This document shows positions 35,041-36,361 of a stretch of 36,361 bases of DNA, in pieces. The translations under genes were made by a program, and so were the position numbers. The stretch covers positions 1 through 36,361 of the forward strand of contig JAOPZY010000027.1 of the NCBI GenBank assembly GCA_025963875.1, written 5' to 3'. This DNA is from Actinomycetota bacterium (GTDB taxonomy: Bacteria; Actinomycetota; CADDZG01; JAHWKV01; JAOPZY01). The notes under the pieces were generated by a model. The model searched no databases and was not told the DNA's origin. It was given only the letters and a program-made list of their open reading frames with translations. The stretch's first letter is position 1. Every line of letters starts with the position of its first letter.

Positions 35041-36361
35041 ATGCAATTTCGTTTAAACCCAGTACTCGCGTGCCTCATAAGCGCGCTCATGCTCGCCGGA
35101 TCGTTCGCAGCGTTTGTCCCGGCGGCTCAGGCAGCAGCGCCGCCATTCGAGCCGGACCCAAACTCAAGGGGTTGCGTCACGTTTTACGACGCCACCGGTA
35201 AGACGGTCACCAGTGGCAGCACCAGCGACTCACCCATAGCCGCCTATGCCCAGGCATCGAGCCCGGGGCGCACCGTGGACAACACGGCCACCCTGTTCGG
35301 CTATGCGGCCCAGCCGGGCCTGAACACCCTGGCCTGGACCCACGGCGAGCAGATGTCGGCCGGCAACACCTACCCGGTTGCGGGAGCACCCGCCAACATC
35401 GCGGGCTCGCCGAACCCCACGGTTGCTGGAGCCCCGGGAGAGCTCTCCGTCGCCCAGCTGCAGACCGACTTCCCTTCAACCGATCCGAGCACACCCGGCG
35501 TCTACCAGATCCGGATCGTCACCTCCGGGGCCGGCACCGCAGACCCCCTGTACTTCCGAGCTGACATCCAGATCACGGGCAGCACCTGGACGCAGATCTG
35601 GTGCCAGAGCACGACCACATCCCTGAGTGTCTCGCCTCCCAGCCCTGCGGCCGCGGGGACAACCGAGAATCTCACGGCACAGGTCACACCTTCCACGGCC
35701 ACGGGAACCGTGCAGTTCATGGACGGTCCGACGAACATCGGGGCCCCCGTCCCTGTCAGTTCCGGCACGGCCTCGACGACCACGACGCTTCCGACCGGGC
35801 CACTCAACCTCACCGCCGTCTTTACGCCGGGCGATCAGAACTCGTTCAATCCGTCAACCTCCAATAGCGTGTCGTATACGGTCGGGACTTCCACCCCGTC
35901 CGCTGACCTGTCCATCACCAAGACGGCCCCGGCCACGGCGAGCACCAACAGCCCGCTCGCCTACACCATCGTGGCCACCAACAACGGCCCCGGTGCCGCC
36001 ACCGGCGTGGGGGTCACCGACACCCTGCCCAGCGCCGTGACCTTCGTCTCCGCCAGCTCCGGCTGCACCAACGCCTCGGGCACCGTGACCTGCACCATCG
36101 GCAACCTCGCCAACGGCGCCAGCTCCACGATCACCATCAACGTGACCACCCCCGCCACTCCGGCCACAATCATGAACACCGCAGTCGTGGGTGGCAACGA
36201 GACCGACCCGAACACCGCCAACAACACCGCCACCGCATCGACGACGGTCACCGCGACCACCACCCCATCCGCCGACCTGTCGATCACCAAGACCGCCCCG
36301 GCCACGGCGAGCACCAGCAGCCCGCTCGCCTACAGCATCGTGGCCACCAACAACGGTCCGT
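35041..36361 (+). CDS. Secreted surface protein with Ig-like domain and DUF11 repeats (partial)
   Basis: ATG 35041 follows AGGGGG and opens a frame that runs off the window end (440 codons). The signal peptide is about residues 1-34 (VLACLISALMLAGSFAAFVPAAQA). The next domain, to about residue 185, is unassigned. Residues about 195-285 look like a bacterial Ig-like (Big_3-type) domain (TTTSLSVSPPSPAAAGTTENLTAQV ... GTVQFMDG). From about 288, DUF11-type repeats begin: TPSADLSITKTAPATAST, then LAYTIVATNNGPG. The second repeat starts 369 bp after the first and is almost identical. Such proteins are cell-surface or extracellular and often very long. It is rich in Thr, Ser, Ala and Asn. Confidence 0.88.
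   Translation, partial: MQFRLNPVLACLISALMLAGSFAAFVPAAQAAAPPFEPDPNSRGCVTFYDATGKTVTSGSTSDSPIAAYAQASSPGRTVDNTATLFGYAAQPGLNTLAWTHGEQMSAGNTYPVAGAPANIAGSPNPTVAGAPGELSVAQLQTDFPSTDPSTPGVYQIRIVTSGAGTADPLYFRADIQITGSTWTQIWCQSTTTSLSVSPPSPAAAGTTENLTAQVTPSTATGTVQFMDGPTNIGAPVPVSSGTASTTTTLPTGPLNLTAVFTPGDQNSFNPSTSNSVSYTVGTSTPSADLSITKTAPATASTNSPLAYTIVATNNGPGAATGVGVTDTLPSAVTFVSASSGCTNASGTVTCTIGNLANGASSTITINVTTPATPATIMNTAVVGGNETDPNTANNTATASTTVTATTTPSADLSITKTAPATASTSSPLAYSIVATNNGP
35896..36361 (+). repeat. Tandem 369-bp DUF11 repeats
   Basis: Copy 1 starts at about 35896 and copy 2 at about 36265, where the window ends after about 97 bp of it. The aligned starts (GACCTGT at 35905 and 36274) give a period of 369 bp, or 123 codons. 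The first 95 bp differ at only a few positions, mostly silent. Confidence 0.85.

Overview
The window is a high-GC chromosomal segment from an actinobacterium, most likely a deep-branching or uncultured lineage rather than a classical mycolate or Streptomyces type. Two gene-order blocks support this. The first is STAS anti-anti-sigma, H+-PPase, topA, tmk, holB, which resembles the Streptomyces bldG neighbourhood. The second is DUF2342 metalloprotease, tilS, hpt, ftsH, folP-folB, folK, panC, panD, coaX, lysS, clpC, which is typical of Actinobacteria. Departures from the usual pattern are that folE and lsr2 are absent from their expected places, folP and folB are fused, and topoisomerase I carries three zinc-ribbon motifs. 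Species assignment is not possible from sequence reading alone.

Layout. 1-5250: an ECF sigma factor with a fused zinc-finger and membrane tail (minus strand, cut by the window edge), a SLOG/TIGR00725 protein, a BldG-like STAS protein and a K+-independent H+-translocating pyrophosphatase. 5250-11300: an HD-domain protein, a DedA protein, topA-tmk-holB, tRNA-Thr(CGT) and a small CxxxxC...CxxH protein. 11440-18300: a membrane-anchored plastocyanin-like protein, then the overlapping metalloprotease-tilS pair, hpt, ftsH and a PLP enzyme. 18600-25500: VOC and YciI proteins, folate genes (folP-folB fusion, folK), pantothenate/CoA genes (panC, panD, coaX), lysS and an ACT-domain protein. 25886-28393: clpC.

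28570-33630 is an accessory metal-homeostasis island. It has three ArsR/SmtB-type sensors, each beside a transporter: a YraQ/ArsP-type permease, two CDF-type exporters after a CadC-like sensor, and a third CDF divergent from a CzrA-like sensor. Palindromic operators sit over the promoters or start codons. Two of the regulator genes and one CDF gene look leaderless, and the divergent pair appears to use one symmetric, overlapping -10 region with a single operator.

33631-36361 is a gene-poor, lower-GC stretch with a cupredoxin-like lipoprotein, a long inverted repeat of possible RNA or MITE origin, and the 5' part of a secreted surface protein with tandem DUF11 repeats, cut by the window end.

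The most unusual non-coding signal is a nested palindromic element (outer arms GTCCGCAAC / GTTGCGGAC, inner arms CCGTG / CACGG) present twice, about 15 kb apart. One copy lies inside the 3' end of tmk, where it is translated, and one lies between the convergent lysS and ACT genes. Two other long perfect inverted repeats (18397-18433 and 28492-28532) each have 7-nt loops. No rRNA, CRISPR array, insertion sequence or prophage gene was seen.
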